Shown here: positions 1 through 6,499 of the stretch, piece by piece
Numbering within the stretch: the stretch's first letter is position 1
Layout: each line of letters begins with the position of its first letter
Assembly (NCBI GenBank): GCA_946480575.1
Contig: CAMLKF010000048.1
Location: forward strand, 1 to 13,341
Length of the DNA stretch: 13,341 nucleotides
Source: an uncultured Nitrososphaera sp.
Lineage (GTDB): Archaea; Thermoproteota; Nitrososphaeria; Nitrososphaerales; Nitrososphaeraceae
Direction of reading: 5' to 3'
Program-made: the position numbers and the translations under genes
Notes under the pieces: model-generated
Databases searched by the model: none
Told to the model about the DNA's origin: nothing
The model's input: only the letters and a program-made list of their open reading frames with translations

Positions 1-103
1 CCTGAAGGCGTTTTTCCGGGTCGTACGTGAACTGCTCTTTGTACACCTTGCCGCGGGCAAGCCAGTATTCTCTTGGGTTGTAGTCGGCTGAAGACGGTAC
101 CAC
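1..103 (-). CDS. Methyltransferase-like protein, N-terminal fragment (runs off the left edge)
   Basis: On the minus strand the sequence reads VVPSSADYNPREYWLARG and continues KVYKEQFTYDPEKRLQ to the window edge. A NPREYW...RGK.Y..QF opening resembles the N-termini of class I SAM-dependent methyltransferases, but the SAM-binding motifs would lie outside the window, so the family is an inference. I chose the GTG at 103-101. The same frame stays open upstream to about 244 with no ATG, GTG or TTG, and that extension would run through the likely TATA box (about 191-203) of the divergent sulfotransferase gene. The extension (LLEIIPPELASQIHIKK...) still looks somewhat protein-like, so a longer, now start-less gene cannot be excluded. 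Its pairing with a sulfotransferase and APS kinase fits a locus that decorates a glycan, lipid or small molecule. Confidence 0.5.
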   Translation of the reverse strand, partial: MVPSSADYNPREYWLARGKVYKEQFTYDPEKRLQ

Positions 104-232
104 TTGCGATATCCATCTGGAATTCGCCGTTTTCTTGATATGAATTTGCGAAGCGAGTTCCGGTGGAATGATCTCTAGCAGAATCTGCGTTAATTCATAA
201 AAGCAACAGGGGCATTTCGTAGACGTATACGC

Positions 233-1107
233 ATGAGCAATAATGATGGTTTTTCTCTATGTCCAGTCATCAAGCCTGTTTTCATAATGGGGGCGCCGGG
301 CTCTGGCACTACGCTTCTGTATGACGCGCTCTGCACACATAAGGACCTAGCGTACGTCACGCTCACATGCTCAGGGCAGGGATACACAAGCACGGCAAGG
401 TTGTCGGCGACAAGAGGACGGCGCTATTCAGGGTACAGAACCTGTTTCATCGTGACCAGGCTTCCAGCGTCCCACATGAGGCAAACGCCTTCTGGATAAA
501 GTATTTTGGCACATACAACTATTTGACGGAAAATGACTTTACGCCCCAGATGGCGGCTTTTTACAGAAAGAATGTTCTGGCTGTGCAGAACATCTGGAAG
601 CGGCCCCGGTTCATAAACAAGAACCTGCAGCACTGCGTCAGGGTCAGGATACTTGGCAGGATTTTTCCAGACGCAAAATTCATTCACATAATCAGGGATG
701 GGAGGGCTGTTGCGTACTCGATCCTAAACAAAAAGGGCGAGGCAAACCCCACAATTGTCCTGCTTAGCCTGAAAAAGATTCTGGGCGACAAGTACAAGCC
801 CGAGCGCTCGGAGCTGTTCAATTACGGAAGCGCGTGGGCGGAGCTAGTCAGGAAGGCAAAGGAGGCAGGCGCCTTTGGGCCTGACAGGTATTACGAATTG
901 AGGTACGAACACCTGATGGCCCGGCCCTACGATGAAATCAAGAGGGTTGTCGAGTTTTGTGAGCTGGACTGGTACGGCAGGTTTGAAGAGATCATCCCAA
1001 AAACCAGCAAGATGAACACAAAGTGGAAGCAGAACGCAAGCGACGATCAAAAGAAGGATCTGGAAGAATCTACGCTTGAGCTCAGGCAGACCCTTGGCAT
1101 AGCCTAG
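233..1107 (+). pseudogene. PAPS-dependent sulfotransferase, broken by a one-base frameshift near 355-370
   Basis: Two overlapping frames encode one sulfotransferase. The first (233 to about 360) has VFIMGAPGSGTTLLYDAL at residues 16-33, the 5'-phosphosulfate-binding loop that holds PAPS. The second (about 361 to 1107) continues with LRAGIHKHGKVVGDKRTAL and includes the 3'-phosphate-binding region FIHIIRDGRAVAYSI. The span is 875 bases; adding one base gives 876, exactly 292 codons, about the normal family length. The change of frame equals loss of a single base. No slippery heptamer is visible, so programmed shifting is unlikely; true inactivation or a base-calling error are the options. A TATA-like stretch at 191-203 precedes the ATG. 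It ends by overlapping the stop of the convergent copper-binding gene by three bases. The nearby APS kinase would supply PAPS. The acceptor is unknown. Confidence 0.85.
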
Positions 1108-1478
1108 AGATAGACAAAGTCTGTCTTTTTTTGCCTTGCCATTCTTCTGCATTCGTCTGCCCACGCGCGGATTTCTGCGCGCATTTCTGGCAGTGATCTT
1201 ACCCTATGCCTTTCGCACTCCCTGGCACAAGCCTCGCAAATGTCGGCACACAGGTTGCAATACTGCTTTGCAAACCGGCTGCCCATCGACATCAGGGAGA
1301 CCGAAGTCCGGCAGACGGACGCGCATTCCCTGCTTATCTGGGCGCAGGTTGCCATCATCTCTACGTCCTGCTCTTTGAGGTCCGACGTGGCGTAGAACTC
1401 GTAGGCCTCGGCGCACCGTATGCAGGCCTCAATGCAGCTGTGCCATTTTGAATTTTGAAGAGCTGCGGCACCAGCCAT
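1104..1478 (-). CDS. Cys-rich four-helix bundle copper-binding protein (Csp/DUF326-like)
   Basis: A 124-residue helical protein with 12 cysteines at residues 15, 19, 22, 45, 52, 56, 74, 77, 81, 84, 88 and 110. The spacings (CxxxCxxC, CxxCxxxCxxCxxxC) place several Cys along the same helix faces, as in cytosolic copper-storage proteins (Csp/DUF326), which bind Cu(I) inside a four-helix bundle. There is no signal peptide, so it would act in the cytoplasm. Copper handling would suit an ammonia oxidiser, whose ammonia monooxygenase and electron carriers need much copper; that link is inference. The start is ATG-GCT at 1478. A TATA-like AAAAATAA lies about 40 bases upstream on this strand. It converges on the sulfotransferase gene and the two stops overlap. 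Confidence 0.85.
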   Translation of the reverse strand: MAGAAALQNSKWHSCIEACIRCAEAYEFYATSDLKEQDVEMMATCAQISRECASVCRTSVSLMSMGSRFAKQYCNLCADICEACARECERHRVRSLPEMRAEIRAWADECRRMARQKKTDFVYL

Positions 1479-1547
1479 GGCTGACTTGGTACTCCATGCT
1501 ATTTACGAAGAAGCTAGTTATTTTTAGTGCTTGCTGCCTGCAAACCA

Positions 1548-2081
1548 TTATGCAGAGCTTTCACTGATTGCCAACGGCAGCAGCCTGCTTGCGTAGAGGT
1601 AATCAAGTACGGCATCAGTACTTTTTTCAACCGTCTGGCTTTCGGTGTCCACCATCAGCTCTGGAGCGTCAGGCGCTTCGTACGGATCGCTCACCCCGGT
1701 AAAGTTGCTGATCTCATTTTTCCTAGCTTTGTTGTACATCCCCTTGACATCGCGCGACTCGCAGATGTCTAGCGGACACCTGACATAGACCTCAACAAAA
1801 TTGCTGCCAATTATCTTGCGCGCGGTGTGCCTGTTTTCCCTGAAAGGGCTGATGAGCGAAACGCAGACAGGAACGTTGTGCTTTGCGAGCAACCGCGCTA
1901 GATAGGCCACTTTGCGGTTGTGCTCGTTGCGTCCTTCCGTTGTAAAGTCCTTGGGGGAGAGCCATTCCCTCAACTCGTCACCATCCAGTAGTGCAAGGTT
2001 CGGTATTTTCGGCTGAAGCGCCCTTGCTATGCTGGTCTTACCCGAGCAGGGAAGGCCGGTCATCCAGAGAACAAATGTCAT
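1548..2081 (-). CDS. cysC: Adenylylsulfate (APS) kinase
   Basis: This 177-residue protein phosphorylates APS with ATP to make PAPS, the activated sulfate used by sulfotransferases. It has a Walker A loop GLPCSGKTS at residues 9-17, LLDGDELREWLS at about 31-42, FTTEGRNEHNRKVAYLA after it, the ISPFRENR segment, and NFTGVSDPYEAP near the C-terminus, all typical of the family. The length is slightly short but complete, with no sulfurylase domain attached. The ATG lies 50-60 bases inside a TATA-like CTTTAAATAT (minus strand, 2131-2140). A sulfotransferase sits only 400 bases beyond its 3' end, so its likely role is PAPS supply for sulfation rather than sulfate assimilation. No ATP sulfurylase gene is present here. 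Confidence 0.95.
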   Translation of the reverse strand: MTFVLWMTGLPCSGKTSIARALQPKIPNLALLDGDELREWLSPKDFTTEGRNEHNRKVAYLARLLAKHNVPVCVSLISPFRENRHTARKIIGSNFVEVYVRCPLDICESRDVKGMYNKARKNEISNFTGVSDPYEAPDAPELMVDTESQTVEKSTDAVLDYLYASRLLPLAISESSA

Positions 2082-2130
2082 CGATGCTTACCTGATATAG
2101 TTCTACTTCATTTTCCGAATCTACAGAACT

Positions 2131-2140
2131 ATATTTAAAG
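2131..2140 (-). promoter_or_regulatory. TATA-like box for the APS kinase gene
   Basis: On the minus strand this reads CTTTAAATAT, a good archaeal TATA-like element, centred about 54 bases before the ATG. Transcription would start roughly 25-27 bases downstream, giving a leader of some 25-30 nucleotides. The left GTTAACGC pair begins 17 bases upstream of this box, where an activator or repressor site could act. Confidence 0.45.
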
Positions 2141-2156
2141 TTAGTGAATATACTAC

Positions 2157-2172
2157 GTTAACGCGTTAACGC
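2157..2172. repeat. GTTAACGC octamer, two tandem copies (left cluster)
   Basis: The stretch reads GTTAACGCGTTAACGC. GTTAAC is itself palindromic and the two copies together form the 14-bp palindrome GTTAACGCGTTAAC. The same unit recurs at 2386-2407. An 8-bp period is not a helical turn, so adjacent palindromes would present on different faces of the DNA. Confidence 0.9.
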
Positions 2173-2235
2173 TGAATCATTCTGTATCTTTTTGACAAAA
2201 TGTGCAGGGGCATATTTTGTTGTGTCATTTTTTAG

Positions 2236-2251
2236 TAGACACGCGTGTCTA
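2236..2251. repeat. Perfect 16-bp palindrome TAGACACGCGTGTCTA
   Basis: The 16 bases are identical to their own reverse complement. The half-site GTGTCTA recurs at 2376-2382, directly joined to the right GTTAACGC cluster, and a shorter TGTCTA occurs near 2316. This is the usual form of a homodimer protein-binding site. No nearby gene encodes an obvious DNA-binding regulator. Confidence 0.85.
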
Positions 2252-2385
2252 TGGAGAACATCATAATAGTTCGCCTCGATGATTACCTGACATGCTTTGT
2301 CCAATCATCATGCCTGTCTAGTGGTTTTTCGACACAACTCAACACAACAATTTTGACCCCAAATGTTAGCGAAATGTGTCTACGC

Positions 2386-2407
2386 GTTAACGCGTTAACG
2401 CGTTAAC
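2386..2407. repeat. GTTAACGC octamer, right cluster (two full copies plus GTTAAC)
   Basis: GTTAACGC occurs at 2386-2393 and 2394-2401, followed by GTTAAC at 2402-2407, and the run is preceded by ACGC at 2382-2385. The unit is the same as in the cluster at 2157-2172, 229 bases to the left. The cluster lies about 100 bases upstream of the methylthiotransferase TATA-like box. Confidence 0.9.
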
Positions 2408-2506
2408 AGAAGGTGCGTACGTAAAAAGAATATAGGTAATAAAATAAATCATATGAGACTTGGTTCAGGGTAGCATAGCTCGAAAAACCCTCCTCTAGAC
2501 GGCATG

Positions 2507-2515
2507 ATTTTTAAG
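2507..2515 (+). promoter_or_regulatory. TATA-like box for the methylthiotransferase gene
   Basis: The sequence ATTTTTAAG is centred about 36 bases before the ATG at 2547. The resulting transcript would have a leader of only about 10 bases, in line with the short leaders suggested for most genes in this window. Confidence 0.5.
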
Positions 2516-2546
2516 GCAAGGCCCCGTACTTGCCCCACTGCCTGCC

Positions 2547-3908
2547 ATGTTCGTGAGGTCGCTCAAGCCATCACTGATAGACTCGATACCCATACTGAGG
2601 AGAAATGCTTCCGCCAAGCCAAAGGTATGGGTAGAAGGCTATGGCTGCTCTGCGAGCATGGCTGATTCTGAAATGATAAGAGGGCTCTTGAAAAGCGCCG
2701 GCTATGAAGTTGCGGCAAAGCAGAGCGAGGGCGCCCTCAACCTCATCGTCACGTGCTCTGTCAAGGACGCAACTGAGCACAAGATGGTAGGCAGGATAAA
2801 GTCGCTGACTGAGTCCGGCAAGCCGCTGGTGGTTGCCGGGTGCCTACCAAAGGCAGAGAGAGAAAAGGTCGAGTTGCTGAGCCCCTCGGCAAGCCTGCTA
2901 GGACCACATTCCATCGAGAGATCCGCCGACGTCGTTGGATCTGCCTTTGCAGGGAGCAGGCTTGTCGCGCTTGAAGACTCGATATCTGACAAGGTAAACA
3001 TCCCAAGGGTAAGAGTCAACCCAGTAGTCAGTATCGTCGAGATAGCGAGCGGCTGCATGAGCGAGTGCACATTCTGCCAGACAAAGCTTGCCAAGGGCTG
3101 GCTTCGCAGCTACCGTATGGGAGACATCATGAGGCAGATCCGGTCGGACGTTGTTGAAGGCGGCTGCAGAGAGGTGTGGCTCACCTCGACTGACAATGGC
3201 TGCTACGGCAGAGACATCGGCTCTGACTTGGTGGAGCTTCTCAAGACTTGCTGCTCGATTGAAGGGGACTTTAAGATCAGGCTGGGTATGATGAACCCGA
3301 TGTACCTGCCCGAGATGCTGAACAGGCTGGTCGAGGTATTTCATGAAAACGACAAGCTCTTCAAGTTCCTGCACATCCCTGTCGAAAGCGGGAGCAACAG
3401 GGTGCTGAGAAAGATGAAGCGCGGCCACACTGCAAGGACGTTTCTTGACGCAGTGCAGTCCTTTCGAAAGAAAATCCCCAAGATGACGATTTCTACTGAC
3501 GTGATCGTGGGGTTTCCGACAGAGACTGAGGGCGATTTCCAGGCCACACTCGACTTGCTTGAGAAGGCAGAACCGGACATCGTCAATTCTTCGCGCTATG
3601 GCGCCCGGCCAGGGACAGAATCGGCAAAGTGGAAACGCGAGCGCGTCAGCTCTCAAGTTGCCAAGGAAAGGTCGGGACGACTCCACATGCTAGCAAGGAA
3701 AATCGCAAAAAAGCGCAACTCTCTCTGGCAGGGCTGGCAGGGCGAAATCATTGTCGACGAAATAATCTGCAAGGTGGCGCAGGGCAGGAACTATGCGTAC
3801 AAGCCTGTAGTATTGACCGGATCGCCTGCGCAATTTTCGCTTGGCGACCAAAAGCATGTGCAAGTATATGATTTTTCCAACTTTTCATTGAAGGGCAGGG
3901 TAATTTAG
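2547..3908 (+). CDS. tRNA (t6A37) methylthiotransferase, archaeal MiaB-like radical SAM enzyme
   Basis: A 453-residue enzyme expected to add a methylthio group to N6-threonylcarbamoyladenosine at position 37 of ANN-decoding tRNAs, giving ms2t6A. The N-terminal UPF0004 domain has its three cluster-binding cysteines at residues 34 (GYGCSASMADSEM), 70 (IVTCSVKDATEHK) and 99 (VVAGCLPKA). The radical SAM motif CxxxCxxC is at residues 170, 174 and 177 (ASGCMSECTFCQTK). A TRAM-like RNA-binding region occupies about the last 65 residues. Both 4Fe-4S sites look intact. The order and length fit the archaeal/eukaryotic e-MtaB (CDKAL1-like) group. The first 25 residues extend beyond what is usual before the first motif, so translation might start slightly later, but the upstream TATA-like box suits the ATG given. 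Confidence 0.93.
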   Translation: MFVRSLKPSLIDSIPILRRNASAKPKVWVEGYGCSASMADSEMIRGLLKSAGYEVAAKQSEGALNLIVTCSVKDATEHKMVGRIKSLTESGKPLVVAGCLPKAEREKVELLSPSASLLGPHSIERSADVVGSAFAGSRLVALEDSISDKVNIPRVRVNPVVSIVEIASGCMSECTFCQTKLAKGWLRSYRMGDIMRQIRSDVVEGGCREVWLTSTDNGCYGRDIGSDLVELLKTCCSIEGDFKIRLGMMNPMYLPEMLNRLVEVFHENDKLFKFLHIPVESGSNRVLRKMKRGHTARTFLDAVQSFRKKIPKMTISTDVIVGFPTETEGDFQATLDLLEKAEPDIVNSSRYGARPGTESAKWKRERVSSQVAKERSGRLHMLARKIAKKRNSLWQGWQGEIIVDEIICKVAQGRNYAYKPVVLTGSPAQFSLGDQKHVQVYDFSNFSLKGRVI

Positions 3909-3958
3909 CAACAAGCTCAACTTTGTTACACTGCCCGTAGCTTCAGTTTAGTCATCAA

Positions 3959-3968
3959 AGTTTTTTAA
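3959..3968 (+). promoter_or_regulatory. TATA-like box deciding the start of the FtsZ-like gene
   Basis: AGTTTTTTAA lies immediately before the upstream ATG at 3970. A TATA box places transcription start about 25 bases downstream, beyond that ATG, which argues for translation from the GTG at 4009. Confidence 0.45.
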
Positions 3969-4008
3969 CATGGCCTTGTATACTTGTGGGCGGGGAGCTC
4001 GGGGGACC

Positions 4009-4998
4009 GTGAGCGATAACGATCTCTTAATCAAGAATCCTGTGCTGTTGGTGGGCATCGGCGGCGCAGGAAGTAAGATAGCGACCGCCACAAGCGCGGC
4101 CATAGGATCCAGGTGCCTTTTGATAAGCAACGACAAAAAAGATCTGGCTGAAAATAACAATGACAACAACAAGAATTGCAGTTCTGTTTTCATTGATTCC
4201 GGCGGGTGGATCAACCCGTCAAGCTACAAGCTGCGATCCTTTGTGCAATCACGCAGCGACGAGATAGCTTCTGCGACGCGCGGCTTTCCCACGATTATCA
4301 TTGTCTCAAACCTTGCAGGGCGGGCCGGCACCGCGATGGGTCCGATTGTTTGCAAGGCGGCAAAAGAGGCAAGCACAGTAATTTCAGTTGCCATCATGCC
4401 ATTCAAGTTCGAGAAGGACAGGATTTTCCACTCGGGGACCGCGCTGAGACGTGTCCGCGAGGCGTCACACTCAACCATCGTGCTTGACAATGATGCATTC
4501 CTTGACAACAATCCCGAGCTCTCAAAGGAGGAATGCTTCAAGGTAACAAACAGTGCCATCGTCGAGGTAATCGGCTCAATTTCTTCTGCTGCCGGCGTCA
4601 GGTCCGATATGAACATCCTGTGTACCAGCAGGGAAAGCAGCGACTCAGAGTCGTCTCTCCGCGACTCTGTCGCAATGCTGTACGACGGTGTGGCTGACGC
4701 AAGCTCGATCAGGCGCGCCATGCTGTACGTCATGGGCGGGGACAAGGTCTCTGTCGGCGGCTTGAACCAGCTAGTGAGCTGCGTGCAGGGGATATTCAAG
4801 GAAGATGAGACGACCGAAGTCGTGGTGTCCTCGATGGCAGCCTCTGACGGCGTGCGAGTTCACCTTGTCGCTTCTGCGCCCCAGAAGACAAGGTTTGACA
4901 GGTACGATCCGCTAGGCGACATCATCCCGGATGCGCTTGACTGGGACGAGCCAGACTCTGCGCCGGATATCCAGCTGGCGATCCCGCGCATCGAATAG
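4009..4998 (+). CDS. FtsZ-like (tubulin/FtsZ superfamily) GTPase of the thaumarchaeal type
   Basis: The protein has the FtsZ order of motifs in divergent form. GIGGAGS (residues 16-22) is the T1 nucleotide loop. NLAGRAGTAMGP stands where FtsZ has the GGGTGTGA signature. VAIMPFKFEKDRI matches the PF.FEG..R segment, and STIVLDNDAF matches the ND segment that contacts the guanine. The T4 loop keeps the spacing but loses most glycines, so GTP binding may be altered. Thaumarchaeota are known to divide with Cdv/ESCRT proteins and to keep a divergent FtsZ of uncertain function. Start choice: an ATG at 3970 would add 13 residues, but the TATA-like TTTTTTAA ends only three bases before it, so transcripts should begin near 3990. 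The in-frame GTG at 4009, preceded by G-rich GGGGGA, therefore fits better. Confidence 0.85.
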   Translation: MSDNDLLIKNPVLLVGIGGAGSKIATATSAAIGSRCLLISNDKKDLAENNNDNNKNCSSVFIDSGGWINPSSYKLRSFVQSRSDEIASATRGFPTIIIVSNLAGRAGTAMGPIVCKAAKEASTVISVAIMPFKFEKDRIFHSGTALRRVREASHSTIVLDNDAFLDNNPELSKEECFKVTNSAIVEVIGSISSAAGVRSDMNILCTSRESSDSESSLRDSVAMLYDGVADASSIRRAMLYVMGGDKVSVGGLNQLVSCVQGIFKEDETTEVVVSSMAASDGVRVHLVASAPQKTRFDRYDPLGDIIPDALDWDEPDSAPDIQLAIPRIE

Positions 4999-5038
4999 GT
5001 TATTATAACATCCAGCCGCGGCTAGTACTACCTGCCAG

Positions 5039-5221
5039 ATGATATCCTGCGGTTGCAGATGCATAGTGTGCAAGAGCCAGCAGCTCGAAAGCCACAGCTT
5101 TGTAGCTTCGGACGGCTACAACGACATCCACCACACGTGCAGGTCGTGCGGCACCCATTTCAACCACCTTGACGGGGAGACGTATGCGCGGTGCGACACC
5201 TGCCATTTCCCAAAAGTTTAA
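5039..5221 (+). CDS. Small zinc-ribbon protein (60 aa)
   Basis: Sixty residues with three CxxC pairs: C8-C11 (CIVC), C34-C37 (CRSC) and C52-C55 (CDTC), plus C4 and C6. Two CxxC knuckles about 23 residues apart form a typical zinc ribbon. The third pair, near the C-terminus, may complete a second site or a disulfide. Zinc ribbons of this size in archaea often act as accessory nucleic-acid or protein-binding modules, but no specific role can be assigned. A TATA-like TTATTATAA at 4999-5007 lies about 35 bases before the ATG, right after the FtsZ-like stop, so the gene probably has its own promoter. It ends 8 bases from the convergent 47-residue gene. Confidence 0.75.
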   Translation: MISCGCRCIVCKSQQLESHSFVASDGYNDIHHTCRSCGTHFNHLDGETYARCDTCHFPKV

Positions 5222-5229
5222 AATCTCTA

Positions 5230-5373
5230 CTAGCTAACTGACAGGTTTTTGCAGTACATGCTGTTGCAGGGCTTGCTCTCGTCAAGTTTGACGTCCTTCA
5301 TCTTTTTCTTGTCATAGATACTCTGCAAGAACTTGTAGCAGATGATGGGGGGCAAACTTCGCACAACGAGCAT
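5230..5373 (-). CDS. Very small Cys-containing protein (47 aa), function unknown
   Basis: A complete short frame reads MLVVRSLPPIICYKFLQS, continues through a lysine-rich middle (DKKKMKDVKLDESK) and ends PCNSMYCKNLSVS before TAG. Cysteines are at 12, 36 and 41. It is below usual gene-finder length cut-offs. Support comes from ordinary-looking codon choice and from a TATA-like TTTTTATTAA on the minus strand (5391-5400) about 20-27 bases before the ATG, which suggests a leaderless transcript. I do not recognise the family. It follows a frame-broken small gene on the same strand and converges with the zinc-ribbon gene. Confidence 0.6.
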   Translation of the reverse strand: MLVVRSLPPIICYKFLQSIYDKKKMKDVKLDESKPCNSMYCKNLSVS

Positions 5374-5402
5374 AAAGAAATTTGAGGGCCTTAATAAAAA
5401 AG

Positions 5403-5590
5403 TCAGTCAGTAAGCTTTATCCTGACCACGATCTCGATTCTGGCAAACTGCTTGACTATTCTTCTGCATGCACTCAGAATCCTGTCGTATACTCCGGCGA
5501 CCGGGTTGCGGTACCTCTTGCTAAGAGCATCGCGTGCGGCCTCTCAAACTGCTGATACGGGCCGTCGTACGTGAGACCCTTGAGGTACAT
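5403..5590 (-). pseudogene. Small hypothetical gene (about 62 aa) broken by a one-base shift near 5540-5547
   Basis: On the minus strand one frame gives MYLKGLTYDGPYQQFE from an ATG at 5590. The frame one base back then continues EAARDALSKRYRNPVAG, VYDRILSACRRIVKQF and ARIEIVVRIKLTD to a TGA at 5405-5403. The span of 188 bases becomes 63 codons if one base is restored. The second half is rich in Arg, Ala and Ile in a heptad-like, helical pattern and reads as genuine coding sequence, but it has no start of its own and a stop lies directly before it. A TATA-like CAAATTTAC lies 33-40 bases upstream of the ATG. The family is not recognised. Either the gene is dead or one base is missing from the assembly. 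Confidence 0.55.
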
Positions 5591-5708
5591 CGGCGCCGAT
5601 TGGCCTATGGGCCTAACGCTGTAAATTTGACTTAGTAGTGAAATTGGTTAAAACGCGCCTGGAGCCTTTATCCAGTGTCCGTATCAACTTTGTGCTCACG
5701 GAGCTAAA

Positions 5709-5918
5709 TTATTTGCACCGACAGTACTCACACTTCATGAAGTCAAGACCTGGTTGTGATCTATCTTGTACGTCAAATTTCTGGAACATCTTGTGAGTGT
5801 AGCAGAACACCTGCGCAACATCTTCGATGATGCATAGAAGCCCTGACGACTGGTAAAACCTGTACATGCTTACGTACTTGCATGTCATGCTGCATTGCTT
5901 TTCCATAGGACTTATCAC
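5709..5918 (-). CDS. Small Cys-rich protein (69 aa), possible zinc-binding
   Basis: Sixty-nine residues with seven cysteines (9, 13, 29, 39, 63, 66, 68). The C-terminal CEYCRCK and the internal CYTH could form a metal site. The body (SGLLCIIEDVAQVFCYTHKM and FQKFDVQDRSQPGLDF) reads like folded protein rather than a chance frame. Translation could begin at residue 1 or at Met5 (MEKQC). A weak TATA-like element lies about 30 bases upstream. No family is recognised. It is the third Cys-rich small protein within 900 bases, which suggests a local group of metal-binding mini-proteins. Confidence 0.5.
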   Translation of the reverse strand: MISPMEKQCSMTCKYVSMYRFYQSSGLLCIIEDVAQVFCYTHKMFQKFDVQDRSQPGLDFMKCEYCRCK

Positions 5919-6057
5919 TTGGCGAGTGTGTGTGAGAGGAAGTTTGGAGCATAAGATAGAATGGCGCCAGGTATTTCCTATTGTATGTTGTCTTTTATTA
6001 GACAGATAACGAATGTCGTGAGGTTCTCGCCTCGAAAGGAAACTGGGGGAGAAGTTT

Positions 6058-6489
6058 TTACTTGCTTGGCGCTTTGGGTTTTTCCTCGGCCTTTGCTTCT
6101 TCTGGCTTGGCCTCGGCAGCGGCCGCTATTGTTGTCTCCGCTGCAGCAGCAGCCTCCGGCTTCTTATCTTCTTCTTCTTCTTCTTTAGTTATAGCACTTG
6201 TCTCGGCAGTACCAGCCGGCAAGTCCTCGTATAGCGAGACAGTGACCACACCATCTTCGTCTTTGGCCATCTTTACTCGCACCTTTCTCGGCGGGTTGGT
6301 CCTGCCTCTTGACCATATCTGCCTGTTGAGGTCCTGGTCGAGCTTGATCTCCTCGCTCTTCATGTGCTTTTGCGCAAACTCGCGGATCATGTTGGCGACC
6401 CTGTCGGTGCGCTTGTACTCAGGAGTGAGCCAAGCCTTTCCGAGATTGATAGTGTAAACGCGTGTAAGGTTTTCTTCAATTGTTGCCAA
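6058..6489 (-). CDS. rpl31e: Large-subunit ribosomal protein L31e (eL31) with an acidic/Ala-rich C-terminal extension
   Basis: Residues 1-90 match L31e: NLTRVYTINLGKAW, the basic stretch YKRTDRVANMIREFAQKHMK, and NRQIWSRGRTNPPRKVRVK. L31e sits near the exit of the ribosomal tunnel. The family is normally about 85-100 residues, but here about 50 more follow, made almost only of Glu, Ala, Lys and Pro (a run of five Glu near 103-107, then Ala-rich blocks to PKAPSK). This tail is low complexity and likely disordered. The start codon appears to be TTG, ten bases after the rpl39e stop, so the two genes form one operon. The aIF6 gene that often follows in archaea is absent here. Confidence 0.93.
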   Translation of the reverse strand: MATIEENLTRVYTINLGKAWLTPEYKRTDRVANMIREFAQKHMKSEEIKLDQDLNRQIWSRGRTNPPRKVRVKMAKDEDGVVTVSLYEDLPAGTAETSAITKEEEEEDKKPEAAAAAETTIAAAAEAKPEEAKAEEKPKAPSK

Positions 6490-6499
6490 TTTTTTCTCA

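Larger units (their letters stand above)
2082..2546. other. 465-base intergenic region with mirrored repeats between divergent genes
   Basis: No convincing gene was found in any frame. The region is AT-richer than its neighbours. GTTAACGC octamer clusters lie near both ends, an imperfect inverted repeat lies inside them (about 2201-2226 against 2331-2365), and there is a perfect 16-bp palindrome plus a GATGATT/AATCATC pair (2278-2284 and 2303-2309). TATA-like boxes for the APS kinase (2131-2140, minus) and the methylthiotransferase (2507-2515, plus) flank it. It could be a double operator, a small mobile-element remnant with terminal inverted repeats, or a site for chromosome replication or segregation; the sequence alone does not decide. 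Confidence 0.7.

Noticed and set aside
355..370. Programmed -1 frameshift in the sulfotransferase
   Set aside because: No slippery heptamer or downstream pseudoknot is evident, and sulfotransferases are not known to use one.
2157..2407. Possible CRISPR or other spaced repeat array
   Set aside because: The units are 8 bp, adjacent and palindromic, with no regular spacers and no cas genes nearby.
2898..3686. Long open frame on the minus strand inside the methylthiotransferase gene (262 codons)
   Set aside because: It is a shadow of the plus-strand gene, whose motifs are all intact; the shadow translation has no recognisable domain.
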